Positions 39,604 through 52,925 of a stretch of 64,000 nucleotides of DNA are shown here, in pieces. The DNA lies in assembly GCF_038502225.1 (NCBI RefSeq), contig NC_091355.1:15338544-15402543 (forward strand), given 5' to 3'. Each line of letters begins with the position of its first letter. Within the stretch, counting starts at the first letter, position 1. The DNA comes from Cherax quadricarinatus (Eukaryota; Arthropoda; Malacostraca; Decapoda; Parastacidae). A program made the position numbers and the translations under genes. The notes below the pieces were generated by a model. That model was given only the letters and a program-made list of their open reading frames with translations. It did no database searches and was not told where the DNA came from.

Positions 39604-41609
39604 GCGGGCTAAGATGATGGAGGTGGTACTGAAAAACCTCATGCATCATGTTAGTTACACTAACAGAGAGAAACGAGAAAATGAACCAGCAAGGCTGGAC
39701 GCCGTATTCACTTTGAGTAGTTCAGACACTGGGAACATCACATGAAATGCCCCTCGGAGCTGGTAATCACCTGGTCCTGAGTTTCGAATACTTCGTAGAG
39801 TTAAAAGTGGAGAGCGAAACAGAACGAGTAGGATAGGAGAATCCAAACTACAAAAGAGGGGACTAGACAGACATGAGGAATTTCCTGCATGAGGTTCAGT
39901 GGGAAGGAGAACTAGTAGGAAAAAAACAGTGACCACATAATGCATGGAGGCAGAAGAGAGTTTCGTACCTAAGGGCAACAGAAACAATGGAAAGACCAGA
40001 ACGAACCCTTGGATCACCCAGTGGTGTAGAAAGGCCAAAAGTAAGTGCGCTAGAGAAATTAAAAAATATAGAAGACAAGGGACCCAGGAAAATAAGGGGA
40101 TTAGTTGAGGAGCTAGAAATGAATATGCATGGATGTGGAGGGAGGCCCAGCGGCAAAACGAGAATGACATAACATCGAAAGCCAAATCTGACCCAAAGCT
40201 GTTTTACACAAAGTGGCTGTACAACAACAGTCAAGGACCAAGTAATCAGGCTGAGAAAGGAAGGAGTGGAAATCACAAGAAACGACCAAAAAGTACATGA
40301 AGAGCTCAACGCGAGACTTAAGGAAGTATTTTCAGTGGAGACAGAAAGGACTCCAGGAAATCGGAATGGTAGGGTACACCAAATGCTGGACACACTATGA
40401 ACAAGCGAGGAGGTGGTGAAGAGGCTGCGAAGTGAACTAGATACGTCAAAGACAGTCAAACCGGACGTCTCTCCATGGGTTCTGAGAGAGCGAGAAGAGG
40501 CACTGTGTGTCCCACTAACAACAATCTTCAACACATCTATCGAAATTGGGCAACTACCCGAGATGTGGAAGCCAGCGTATGTAGTCCCAATTTTTAAGAG
40601 AGGAGACAGGCAGCATTAAACTACAGACCAGTGTCACTGATAAGTATAGTACTATGCAAAGTCATGGACAAGCTTATCAGAAGAGTGGTGGAGCACCTAG
40701 AAAGGAATGAGCTTATATACAATAAACAGTACGGTGTCAGAGAGGGAAAATCCTGTGTCACAAACCTACTGGGGTTTTACGACAAGATTACAGAAGTAGG
40801 ACCGGAGAGAGAGGGGTGGGTAGACTGCATTTTTTTGGAATATAAGGCTTTCGACACAGTTCCGTAGAAGAGATTACTGCACAAGCTAGAGGAGCAAGCA
40901 GAAATGACAGGAAAGGCACTGCAATGGATCAAAGAATATCTGACAGAAAAGAAACGAGCCCCGCTCTGTGCAGAGCGGGGCTCCGCGAGGGTCAGTCTTA
41001 GGACCGGTGTCGTTTGTGGTATATGTGAATGGCATGACGGAAAGGATAGATTCAGAGGTGTCCCTAATTGGAGACGATGTGAAGCTAATGCGGAGAATTC
41101 AAACGGATGAAGGATCAGGTAGGATTAGAAAGGACAGGCTGCAAGTCAGGTCCAGTAACTGGGTCCTGGAATTTAACGCCACCGAGTGCAAAGTCATGAA
41201 GACTGGGGAAGGTTAAAGAAAACCGCAAACATAGTACAGGAGACTGGGGAAGGTTAAAGAAAACCGCAAACATAGTACAGGCTAGGGGTCCAAAGTCTGC
41301 AAACCTCTCTCAAGGAAAAGGATCTTGGGGTGAGTATAATACCGAGCACATCTCCTGTGGCGCATATCAACCAAATAACTGCTGCAGCATATGGGCGACT
41401 GCAAACCTAATAATAGGGTTTCGACACCTGAATATGGAGTCATTCAAAATACTGGAATATGCAGCACCAATATGGAACCCACACCTGGGCAAGCATGTCA
41501 GGAAATCAGAGTAAGTGCAAAGGTTTGCAACAAGACTTGTCCCGGAGCTAAGTGTTATATCTGAGATGTTAATGGAAATCAACCTGACGACACTGAACGA
41601 CAGGGGAGA

Positions 41610-41691
<82 letters not shown>

Positions 41692-41995
41692 GCATGATAA
41701 CGACGTATAAAATACTGAGGATTTGGCAAGGTGGATATGTACAAAATGTTTCAGAGATGGGATACAGCAACAACGTGTCACAATTGGAAGATGAAATCTG
41801 AGATGAGTCACAAAGCTGTCAGGAAGTGGAACAATCTGGAGAGTGATGTACTGGAGGCAGAATCCATACATAGCTTTAATAAAAGATACGATAAAGCTCA
41901 TGGATCAGAGAGAGCGGACGTAGTAGCGACTAGCGAAACGGGGGGGCCCAGGAACTGTGAATACAAATAGGCGAGTACAAACAGGTGAGCGCACG
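39601..41995 (+). mobile_element. LINE B copy 4, most complete copy (endonuclease C-terminus, linker, RT, tail)
   Basis: At 39690-39800 broken frames give LDAVFTLSSSDTGNIT and HLVLSFEY, the C-terminal part of an AP-type endonuclease (SDH position altered to GNH). The linker follows, with FVPKGNRNN and AKSDPKLFYTKW, then PEMWKPAYVVPIFKRGD. RT blocks are VSLISIVLCKVMDKLIRR, NKQYGVREGKSCVTNLL, IFLEYKAFDTVP (motif A), SVLGPVSFVVYVN (motif B) and LIGDDVKLMRR (FADD altered). A 40-bp tandem duplication lies at about 41200-41280, and a GA microsatellite interrupts the body at 41610-41688. The tail has AGGCGAGTAC and then an ACGC-rich tract. The copy is inactive. Confidence 0.9.
41607..41690. repeat. 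(GA)n microsatellite inside LINE B copy 4
   Basis: About 80 bp of GA repeats follow NLTTLNDR and precede GCATGATAACGACGTATAAA. The tract therefore replaces the purine-rich AGGGTCAGGGGAGA segment present at this point in the 59150-59536 copy. Confidence 0.93.
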
Positions 41996-42049
41996 TACAC
42001 GCACGCACGCACACAGTAGAGGAGATAAGAGACTGGCTCGTCCAAGCTC

Positions 42050-42562
42050 ATCAAGAGACAAAGGTTGTAGCTCTGCCTGATTTATCGAAGGGCAAGCCAC
42101 TCAGTCTCGGGTGGAGACAATAACAACCGCCTCTCCAAGCAGGAAGCACTGCAGGGATGGAGGGGCACCACGGACACGGAAGAATGTAAGGGTCAGGGAA
42201 GAGGAGAGGGTTGATGAAAGCGTCGAAAAAAGGGAAGAGGATTATGGAAGGACGAGGGACAGGAGAGGGATGATGGATGGGTCGGGAAAGAGGGGAAGGG
42301 CAGATGGGATGAGTGTGGGAGAGAAAAAGTTGGAAGGGGCAAGGAAGAGGGGAGAGAGAAATGAAGAAAAGAAGAAAATAAAGTGCAGAGAGGGAAGGTG
42401 GAAGGGGTAAAGGGAAGGGAAAAGGAAGTTTAAAGGTCGAGAAAGAAAGGAAGGTGGAATTGATGTTTGCAATAAGAGAATGAAAGGGGCAATGAAGAAA
42501 AGAAAGAAAATTGAATAAAATGAATGGGATATGAAGGACAAATGAAAAGCGCAAGGGAGAGG

Positions 42563-42623
<61 letters not shown>

Positions 42624-43400
42624 GAGGAGGAGGTAGAGGAGACGGAAAGTAGTGACAAAATAAAAGCGACGAGATAAAGTAGAGGAAGACGATGCAACAG
42701 TCAAGTGTGGCGAAAGGAAATATGGAAGAACCGCAAGAAAGTAGAGAGAAGATGGAAGAAGCGAAGTAAGGGAATGCAGAAGATCCGAAGGAAAGGAATG
42801 AAAGAAGGGGTGAAGGAGAGGTAGAGCAGGATGGGAGGACTGAGGAAGGTAAAAGTGATGAACTAGATGAATGAAAAAAAATGTGAGAGAGACTGCCAAG
42901 CTGAAGTAAGTTGAAATAGAGATGAAAAGAATGAGGAGCCACTGTCAGTCCCTCAGAATTAGTTCTGAGGTGATCAGCCCCTAAACTATGTAGTAGCAGT
43001 AGTTACAAGGCGATCAGTCTCTCAGGCTGGAAGAATTAGTCCCACAGTTATAAGGTGATCAGTCCACCAGTCTTGAAGTAATTATAAGGAGATCAGTCCC
43101 TCAGCCTTCCAGTCCTTCTCCCCTTCAGCCACACTAAGAAGGACTGGAAAAACGAAAGTGGGAGAGAGGGAGAAAGTGAGTGAAAGAGTTACGTGGATCT
43201 AGATAAGAATGGGAGAAGATGGGAATAAGATCCATTGATTAGAATATAATCAGTACATGTCAAAGAGAGAAAAGAGATTATGGGTGAAGCTGGGTGGAAG
43301 GGGAAAATGAGAGAGAAAACTCAGAAGGGAATAAGAAGAGATAAAGGGAAGAAGAAAGGGAAGAGGGAATAGGAAGGAATTAATGAAGCGAGGTTAGAGA
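42050..43400. repeat. Purine-rich (GGA/GAA) region with (GA)n core
   Basis: The plus strand is strongly purine-rich from about 42170 to 43400, with a pure GA tract at about 42571-42620. At 42940-43140 several GTCAGTCCCTCAG / GATCAGTCC segments are remnants of the fold-back repeat family. No exon was seen. Confidence 0.75.
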
Positions 43401-43705
43401 TTCACAAGGAGCAGAGCAGCGAGACAGAAATGGTACGGTAGAGAGGGATTTAAAAGGGGAGAGGCAGAAATTGTATGGTAGAGACAAGACAGAGAGGGTA
43501 GAGTAGGGAGTGATTTACGCGGAGCAAATCTGAAAGGGTAATTATTGAGGAATTTACATGAGGCAATTCAGAAAATTAGATGTAATGAGGGATTTACAAG
43601 GGACAAGGCAGAATGGGCAATGCACTGAGGGATTTACAAGGGACAATGCAGAAAGGATGATGCAGTGAGGGATTTACAAGGGGCAAGGCAAAACATTTGT
43701 AGGTA
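43400..43705. repeat. Degenerate minisatellite, unit about 40 bp
   Basis: Units share GAGGGATTTACAAGGGACAA, GGCAGAAAGGG and ATGCAGT. The last three copies (43560-43690) are the clearest. Confidence 0.75.
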
Positions 43706-43854
43706 GGGACTGGAGAGAGCATCGTCAGAGGGGCTACCTGCTGCACGAACTAATCAATATTTGGTCGATGTAGTTCCCTCACAGAGTCACATGACAGAGA
43801 TAGAGAGATAAGCAGAGTCTGGAGTTGCTGGCTTGTGTAGTGTGGCCCTATGAG

Positions 43855-44130
43855 GGTCCACCGGTCCACTGGACCAGAGCGACGTTGGTGCACTAGACCA
43901 GGAGAGACGATGGTACACTGAACCAGAAGCAAGGATGGTTCACTGGACCAGAATTGTCAATGATTTACTAGACCTGGTTTACTGGACCTGATTTACCGGA
44001 CCAAATGTGACGATCACACTCTAGGTCAAGTGTAACGATGACCCAGTGAACCTCGAGTGACGAAGGTCCACTGAACCAAGAGTGACGATTGGCTATTGGA
44101 TCCACACTGACTAGTTCACAGAACCAAGAG
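43855..44130. repeat. Degenerate minisatellite, unit about 35 bp
   Basis: Units contain CCACTGGACCAGAG followed by CGACGATGGT-like sequence, becoming more diverged to the right. Confidence 0.75.
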
Positions 44131-44234
44131 TACCTGAAAACAGGTCATTTGTGATTGGCAGCAAATAATTCTCTGAGTATGTAAGCGTCAATCTTTCTGC
44201 CTGTGCTTCAGATTCTTCAGACTACGGTGCTCTT

Positions 44235-44385
44235 CAGCAACTCCAAGGCTAAGGGACTGATTCCCTCAGCCTCTGTATGCAGTTCTACAATCTTCACTTT
44301 ATGTCCTTTTGTTGATAGCCACCGAATTGTGAAACGTCTACAAATAAAGATACCCAAAGGTCGCAAGTGTGTCTAATTCTTCAAT
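44235..44385 (-). mobile_element. Fold-back repeat fragment (one arm)
   Basis: AAGGGACTGATTCCCTCAGC is followed at some distance by GAATTGTGAAACGTCTACAA and ATAAAGATACCC, then GTGTGTCTAATTCTTCAA. This is the outer arm of the family at 30941-31717. Confidence 0.65.
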
Positions 44386-45419
44386 AATGATGAATTCTGA
44401 TGAATTTTTATCAGTCGGTGAGCCATCAAGCCACTTTCTTGTATGGAGATCTCGAGATTTTGCAGATTCAACATATCGTTCAATACAAGGGAAAAATATT
44501 TCATACTTGACTGCATTAATTTGAATTTTCGGAAGCCATATGACGGCAATAATATTCACATCTTCCCGAAACAAACATGGATGTTCTCCAGTTATATCAT
44601 TAGGGCTTTGAATAACTAAAGACAGTGTCTATATTTGCCACTCGGCGAATATAGACATTTGCCGTTCAGGAAATGTAGATACCCAAGTGCTGCCCATGTG
44701 ATTTATAAATCATCTTGCTGGTATTGTACACTATAGTTGAGATGGTAGATCGAGTACTTATCTAATTATTTCTATAGGAAATAATTCCATTCAAAGTATA
44801 TAGACGTAGAGCTCTAATAAATTTGCACTTTATCATGAGGATGATTAGGAAAAGAATCTGCAACATGCCAATAGGGAAGAACCTAAACATTTGCAGGCGA
44901 CTCCTCAATCCTACTCAGCGTGAAAAGACTTGTAATGCACCTTCAAACAGGACTGTCAGAGGAAGAAGCACGAATAATATTATCTAGGCCTGTAACAGAC
45001 ATATACCTCTAAGTGTATGCATCAAACTAGTGCTGATCACAAGCATTTTCCAGCGGTTTGGAGAAGACAATTTAACTTGCAAGGCTACATGTCAACAACA
45101 TTGTGAATGTAATTTAAGTCGAGAGCTTGAAAAAAAATAAATTATCTCGCGGATAGCACTGAGAGCAGTATCTTTCACTGTTGCCCTTTCAAATATTTTT
45201 ACTCCAATAATGACTCATACTGGATTTATATTTATGCTTGGAGGAACAATGCTCACCAGTAACAGGGCGGCATCATTCGGTGTCCCGATCATACTGACCT
45301 AGTCATAATTAATTAAATGACATCAGTGTCTCGCAAGTTCATGAATCAGGAAAAAATTGTCTTCGTCCCTCTCTTAAGGAGATGACGCAAACCTGTTAGT
45401 TTTGGTAAAGAACATAAGA
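44386..45419. other. Intronic stretch, nothing recognised
   Basis: A small inverted repeat (GTCTATATTTGCC / GGCGAATATAGAC) lies at about 44623-44655. Otherwise no feature is supported. Confidence 0.4.
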
Positions 45420-45550
45420 ATGAAGCAACACTGCAGAAGGCCTACTGGCCCATACAAGGCAGGTCCTTATCAAAACCACCCCTACCCAAAGCTACCCAAG
45501 AATTTACTCCCGTACCCTCCCACTGAGTTTTCATGATACAATCTTATTAA
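45415..45550 (-). mobile_element. Retroelement 3'-end fragment
   Basis: AGAACATAAGAATGAAGCAA, ACTGCAGAAGGCCTACTGGC, CCATACAAGGCAGGTCC and CCCACTGAGTTTTCATG. This is the reverse-strand relative of the GGACCTGCCT...GCCTGCTGCAG tails near 19.6 and 23.1 kb. Confidence 0.6.
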
Positions 45551-47228
<1,678 letters not shown>

Positions 47229-47459
47229 ACAAGAATCACGCACCCAGCAGAGCTAGGCGTTGTACCGTGGTCTGAGTACATACCACACCCATACCACACC
47301 ATACCGAGGCACCCACACCATCGTATGTCCTCGGATCACGGTACAACACAAACGTCGTCATAAACTTCTCTTTCCCATGTGCGGGTTATTTGTAAAGTAT
47401 ATGTTTAAATCAATACATAATCAGTATATAATCTTACACATAATCAATATATAATCTAA

Positions 47460-47890
47460 CACACAAAACAATTAGCAATAAGGTCATATAATGTACTAGA
47501 TCGTACAGTGTACTATGTCACAAGGTACTAAATCAGTATACTAGGTCACAATGTAGATCATACAATGTACTAGATCGTAGGGTCTGCTAGGTCGCACAAT
47601 ATCGTAGATCATAAAGTTACTAGGTCACAGTATACCAGATTAGTGTACTAGGTCAAAATGTACAATACCAAACAGTGCACTAAGTCACGCAGTGTACTAG
47701 TACTGTACGATGTACAAAATCACACAAGGTACTAAGTCAAAGTGTAGTATGTCACACAATGTACTAGATGGCACTGTACATTGTGTGACACAAAACATTG
47801 TTACCCAATGCACTGGATCACTGTATCAGATCACATAATGTACACGACCACACATTGTAGAAGACTGCACAGTGTATTAAGTCACATAAT
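47460..47890. repeat. Degenerate minisatellite, unit about 20-22 bp
   Basis: Diverged units built on GTACTAGGTCACACAAT / ACTAGATCGTACAGT. The spacing varies, suggesting an old array. Confidence 0.75.
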
Positions 47891-48419
47891 TTACCTTAAA
47901 ACAAGACTAAAATAAATCCTTACCAATGAACAAGGAAATCTCTAAAGTAAATTTACGTTCTTACAATGAACACAATCTTCATTCTTGCGACAAATCTTTC
48001 CTTCTATAAGTTCAAGAACTACATTCTGGGCTACAAACTATCTGCCACACAGACACTGGAACTTAAGTTTGAAATACAATTTGCACGGACAAGTAAACTT
48101 AAATGCAGTATAATTCGATCCTTGATTGGCTACCTTTCACCGACACAGTAGACTTTATCAAGTCACAAAGAGATCTGGTTGTCGGTGGACCATTTATCGA
48201 CATACAATTTGTATTGTGAACAATAAGGAATAAAGCAAAAGAATAGACAGATGCTGGCAACACAATCGCAAGTGTCTTCAGGAGTAGAATCCAAGGTGTG
48301 TACAGAGCAGATAACGCGAATAATTGGAGAGGAACGGTGCTAAAGAAGAGAACACGACAGGAAGCTAAATGCTAAAATGAGTCGCAAAACAACTTGATAT
48401 AACATCAGCGTGAGGGAGA

Positions 48420-49390
48420 TCCGCAAGTGGAGCAAGTGGAACAGACTAGAGGTGAGAACGTTGAACACACTAGAGGAAGTGAGCAAGTTGAACACACCTA
48501 AGGAACTGATCAAGTGGAACACACTAGAGGAGACGAAGAAGTGGAATACACTAGAGGTAAACACATGGAACACACTACAGGCGGTGAACAAGTGGAACAC
48601 ACTACAGGCGGTGAACAAGTGGAACACACTAGAGGAGACGAAGAAGTGGAATACACTAGAGGTAAACACATGGAACACACTACAGGCGGTGAACAAGTGG
48701 AACACATTACAGGCGGTGAACAAGTGGAACACACTACAGGCGGTGAACAAGTGGAACACTACAGGCGGTGAACAAGTGGAACACACTACAGGCGGTGAAC
48801 AAGTGGAACACACTACAGGCGGTGAACAAGTGGAACACACTACAGACAGTGAACAAGTGGAACACACTATAGGCGGTGAACAAGTGGAACACACTACAAG
48901 GGGTGAACAAGTGGAGCACACTACAGGCGGTAAACCAGTGGAACACACTACAAGGGGTGAACAAGTGGAACACACTACAGGCGGTGAACAAGTGGAACAC
49001 ACTACAAGGGGTGAACAAGTGGAACACACTACAAGGGGTGAACAAGTGGAACACACTACAGGCGGTGAACAAGTGGAACACACTACAGGCGGTGAACAAG
49101 TGGAACACACTACAAGGGGTGAACAAGTGGAACACACTACAGGCGGTAAACCGGTGGAACACACTACAAGGGGTGAACAAGTGGAACACACTACAAGGGG
49201 TGAACAAGTGGAACACACTACAAGGGGTGAACAAGTGGAACACACTACAGGCGGTGAACAAGTGGAACACACTACAAGGGGTGAACAAGTGGAACACACT
49301 ACAGGCGGTGAACAAGTGGAACACACTACAAGGGGTGAACAAGTGGAACACACTACAGGCGGTAAACAAGTGGAACACACTAAAGGAGAA
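48420..49390. repeat. 27-bp minisatellite, about 35 copies
   Basis: Core GGTGAACAAGTGGAACAC followed by ACTACAGGC or ACTACAAGG; the two spacer variants intermix. The left part contains a duplicated longer block with GAGGAGACGAAGAAGTGG and GAGGTAAACACATGG. Because 27 is a multiple of 3, frames of 342 codons on the plus strand (9-residue repeat GEQVEHTTG) and 357 on the minus strand remain open. No start context, splice evidence or domain supports a gene. Confidence 0.95.
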
Positions 49391-49807
49391 CTTCGCTCAT
49401 CAGCGGGGCACAAGGAGGGTCAACACCTCACCAAGTGAGTGAACATTCAACTCCTACGTAAAAGAAATCCCACCTGACAATTTTTTTTTTGCTGGTCGAT
49501 GTAAAACTGTGGAAGATTTTATACAAATTCGTATTGGAAACTATGTCAACTTTCACGCCTGAATAATAATTTTTTGCAAAAGTTGACGAACTTTTGTGTC
49601 AATATTTTCAGCTAAAAATGGAATTTGGGAAGGATGAAGATTTTTAGATATCTAAAAATATTCTGTAAAGATAATTTTGTGCTTCCCCGTTTTGTAAGTT
49701 TTTCTATACTGGAAATTTTCATGAATTATCTCTCAAGTGGAAAATAATAGTACAATAACTGTACAATAACATACAAAACGTTGGTGAGATTTTTTTTTTA
49801 ATTTTGT

Positions 49808-49808
<1 letters not shown>
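49391..49808. other. Intronic stretch, nothing recognised
   Basis: AT-rich, with no supported feature. Confidence 0.4.

Positions 49809-49886
<78 letters not shown>
49809..49886. repeat. Poly-A tract, 78 bp
   Basis: An uninterrupted A run. No retroelement body could be identified upstream of it, so it is listed as a mononucleotide repeat. Confidence 0.97.
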
Positions 49887-49889
<3 letters not shown>

Positions 49890-49909
49890 AATATTACGTG
49901 AACGACGTA

Positions 49910-51520
49910 CGTGTGTGTGTGTGTGTGTCTCTCTCTCTCTGAGGTCACCACCTCGTAACATCTTTTTCTATGTAAGTACTGTTTGCTTATTAAGGGTTAG
50001 GGTGGTGGTGGTGGTGGTGGTGGTGGTGGTGGTGGTGGTGGTGGTGGTAGTGGTAGTGGCGGCGGCGGCGGCTGCTGCTGCTCCTCCTCCTCCTCCTTCC
50101 TCCTCCTCCTCCTTCCTCCTCCTCCTCCTCCTCCTCCTCCTCCTCCTTCCTCCTCCTCCTCCTTCCTCCTCCTCCTTCCTCCTCCTTCCTCCTCCTCCTC
50201 TTTCCTCCTTCCTTCCTCCTTCCTTCTTCCTCTTTCCTCCTTCCTTCTTCCTCCTTCCTCCTTCCATCCTCCTTCCTTCCTCCTTACTTCCTTCATTCCT
50301 CCTCCTCCTTCCTTCCTCCTCCTCCTCCTCCTTCCTTCTCCTCCTCCTCCTCCTCCCTTCCTCCTCCTCCTCCTCCTTCATTCCTCCTCCTCCTCTTCCT
50401 CCTCCTTCCTCCTCCTCTTCCTGCCTCTTCCACCTCCACCTCCTCCCGTCCTCCACCTCCCTTCCTCCTCGTCCTCCTTCCTTCCTCCTCCTCCTCCTCC
50501 TTTCCGTCCTCCTCCTCCTCCTCCTCCCTTCCTTCCTCCTCCTCCCTCCCTTCCTCCTCCTCCTCCACCTTCCTTCCTCTTCCTCCTCCTCCTCCTCCTC
50601 CTCCTCCTCCTTCCTTCCTCTTCCTCCTTCCTTCCTTCCTCCTCCTCCTTCCTTCCTCCTCCTTCCATCCTCCTCCTCCTCCTCCTTCCATCCTCCTCCT
50701 CCTTCCTTCCTTCCTCCTCCTCCTCCTATTCCTCCCCCTTCCTTCCTCCTCCTCCCCCTTCCTTCCTCCTCCTCCTTCCTTCCTTCCTCCTCCTTCCTTC
50801 CTTCCTCCTCCTCCTCCTCCCTTCCTCCTCCTCCTCCTCCTTCCTTCCTCCTCCTCCTCCTTCCTTCCTCCTCCTCCTCCTCCTTCCTTCCTCCTCCTCC
50901 TTCTCTTTTCCTCCTCCTCCTTCCTTCCTCCTCCTTCCTCCTTCCTTCCTCCTCCTTCCTCCTTCCTTCCTCCCTTCCTCCTTCCTTCTTCCTTCCTCCT
51001 CCATCCTCCTCCTTCCTTCCTTCCTCCTCCTCCTTCCTTCCTCCTTCCTTCCTTCGTTCCTCATTCCTTCCTTCCTTCCTCCTTCCTTTCTCCTTCCTTC
51101 CTTCCTTCCTCCTTCCTTCCTTCCTCCTTCCTTCCTTCCTCCCTTCCTCCTTCCTTCCTCCCTCCTCCTCCTCCTTCCTTCCTTCCTTCCTTCCTCCTCC
51201 TCCTCCTCCTTCCTTCCTTCCTCCTCCTTCCTTCCTCCTCCTCCTCCCTTCCTCTTCCTCCTCCTCTTTCTCCTCCTCCTCCTCCTTCCTTCCTCCTCTT
51301 CCTCCTTCCTTCCTCCTCCTCCTCCCCCCTTCCTCCTCCTCCTCCCTTCCTCTTCTTCCTCCTCCTCCTTCCTCCTCCTCCTCCTTCTTTCCTTCCTCCT
51401 CCTCCTTCCTTCCTTCCTCCTTCCTTCCTCCTTCCTTCCTCCTTCCTTCCTTCCTCCTCCTTTCTTCTTCCTTCCTTTCTTCCTTCCTTCCTTCTTCCTG
51501 ACTTCACTCTTCCTCCTCCT
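49910..51520. repeat. (GT)n(CT)n, (GGT)n and 1.4-kb polypyrimidine tract
   Basis: Short GT and CT tracts at 49910-49940 are followed by (GGT)n at about 50000-50057, GGC/GCT triplets to about 50080, then CCT/CCTT repeats to about 51510. In the last part the plus strand is almost purely pyrimidine. Frames of more than 500 codons (Pro/Ser/Leu/Phe only) result from the composition and are not genes. Such mirror-repeat-rich homopurine:homopyrimidine DNA can form triplex (H-DNA) structures. Confidence 0.97.
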
Positions 51521-52084
51521 CTTCTTCCTTGAGGTTCCTCCAAGGTGTGTGTGTTAAAACAACGTCTATATTGATCATCTCTAAGCACACAACACATCTG
51601 TATTATTATTAGATCACTGAGGAGCCAATTGACAAGTTTCATGTAAAAGAAGGTAATTAATTTTCTCCACGTGACGCCTAAAACGCCGCTATTGAACTAC
51701 TACATTATAATATAAACCGCTGCGACTAAAATAAAAACAAGAGAGTTATTATAGTTTTAAGCTATTTAGCTTCAAATTTGTCAGTTCTTAAAAATAATGA
51801 AAAAAATGGATTATTGGTTTTCGTGGGATTACTGGGGAATGGCTCATCTAATTGGCTTCAAACTTTTGGCTCTGGTAAATATAACTTTAAGAAAGTCTTG
51901 CGAATATTGGTTTCTATGTGAGAAAAGATTTTATTTTTGTTTCGGGTTTATAGAGAAAAGTTAGGATTTGTTTATGGCTGTGTCATTGTCAACTTTTTAA
52001 TTGTAACAAAGGAACTAATTTGTAAAAATCTCTTTTGATGGATTATAAACCTTCAACAAAGATGCATCATACCTGACTCACGGA
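51521..52084. other. Intronic stretch, nothing recognised
   Basis: No supported exon or repeat. Confidence 0.45.
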
Positions 52085-52370
52085 ATCATAATACCCACGG
52101 AACGGGTGGGGTTAGAACCCAGGGTGAATGAGTCGTTAGGTTAGGTTAGGTAAGGTTCGTCAGGAAACAGGACAAATGTTTCCTGACGCGGGTCTTAGTC
52201 AGATGATGACCCGCCTTTGGAGCTTTTGGTCATCTGACCGAGGCCTTCCGCTGGCTTACCGGTCCACCCCTTTAAAAGTTATGGTCATTTATAACCAGTC
52301 TAAGAATGTGAATGAGTCGCAAACCTCCAAGCCAGTGCTTAAGCCACTCGGCCAGCTAGCCAGTTTTTAG
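52085..52370 (+). mobile_element. Dispersed repeat with GGAAACAG...ACCGGTCCACCCC module, copy 1
   Basis: It contains three TTAGG units (52138-52152), TAAGGTTCGTCAGGAAACAG, CAGATGATGACCCGCC, TGGTCATCTGACCGAGG and CTTACCGGTCCACCCCTTTA. The flanks look SINE-like (GGTGGGGTTAGAACCCAGG and AAGCCACTCGGCCAGC). The reverse complement of the central module recurs at 61105-61228. Confidence 0.7.
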
Positions 52371-52689
52371 GCATCATACTTCAAGGAAGGTTTGCATTGT
52401 TATTGCGCTACGCTGGTATATCTGTCACGTTTTAGTTTAGCCTCTAATCTCTAAATGGCTTGAAAAAAAAAAAATCTTATTAAACTGAAGTTGAATGATT
52501 ATGAAAAAATGTATAAAAATATATTTTAGTGACTGTGCAGTCCAAGAGATGTAGCCTCCAAACCTCATAACACTATCCTCTGTACCTCATCCCACGCAAG
52601 AAGTTTTTTTCAAGATGAGACAAATTTAACACACATCGAGATAGAAAAATATCGATGAGATAAACTCAGTCCTTCCAAGATGCTGACGA

Positions 52690-52925
52690 ATAAGACACTT
52701 GTTCAGCAGGTGGGTATCTTTATTGTTGAAACGTATGGCTTTCTTGGTAGGTTTCATCAGTCAAATACATAGAATGTCTTTTAGGCAGCAGTAGTGACGA
52801 AGTAAAGATAAAGCAGTCAGTCCCTCAACCTTGGAGGAATAGCTTGAGGTGGTCAGTCTCTGAGCCTGGAGAAGTTCAGCTCCAAGGTCTGGAACGATAC
52901 GATTCCCAGGTGCTCAACTTGTCGG
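52690..52925 (+). mobile_element. Fold-back repeat fragment (one arm, diverged)
   Basis: GTGGGTATCTTTATTGTTGA, then GAAACGTATGGC, GTAGGTTTCATCAGTC and GCAGTCAGTCCCTCAACCTT. These are in the same order as the left arm of 30941-31717. Confidence 0.65.

Noticed and set aside
42051..42942. Long minus-strand frames rich in Ser, Leu, Phe and Pro
   Set aside because: They come from a purine-rich tract read in antisense; no domain, and the composition alone keeps frames open.
48340..49438. Open frames of 342 (plus) and 357 (minus) codons with 9-residue repeats
   Set aside because: They are explained by a 27-bp tandem array; open frames exist on both strands at once and no other coding evidence is seen.
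49809..49886. Poly-A run as the tail of a processed pseudogene or retroposon
   Set aside because: No element body or target-site duplication can be seen beside it.
49804..51501. A 565-codon plus-strand open frame rich in Ser, Pro, Leu and Phe
   Set aside because: It is the translation of poly-A, GGT and CCT/CTT repeats; stops cannot arise in such composition, and there is no domain or splice context.
52135..52155. Telomere or subtelomere, from three TTAGG units
   Set aside because: Only three units inside a dispersed repeat in the middle of an intron.
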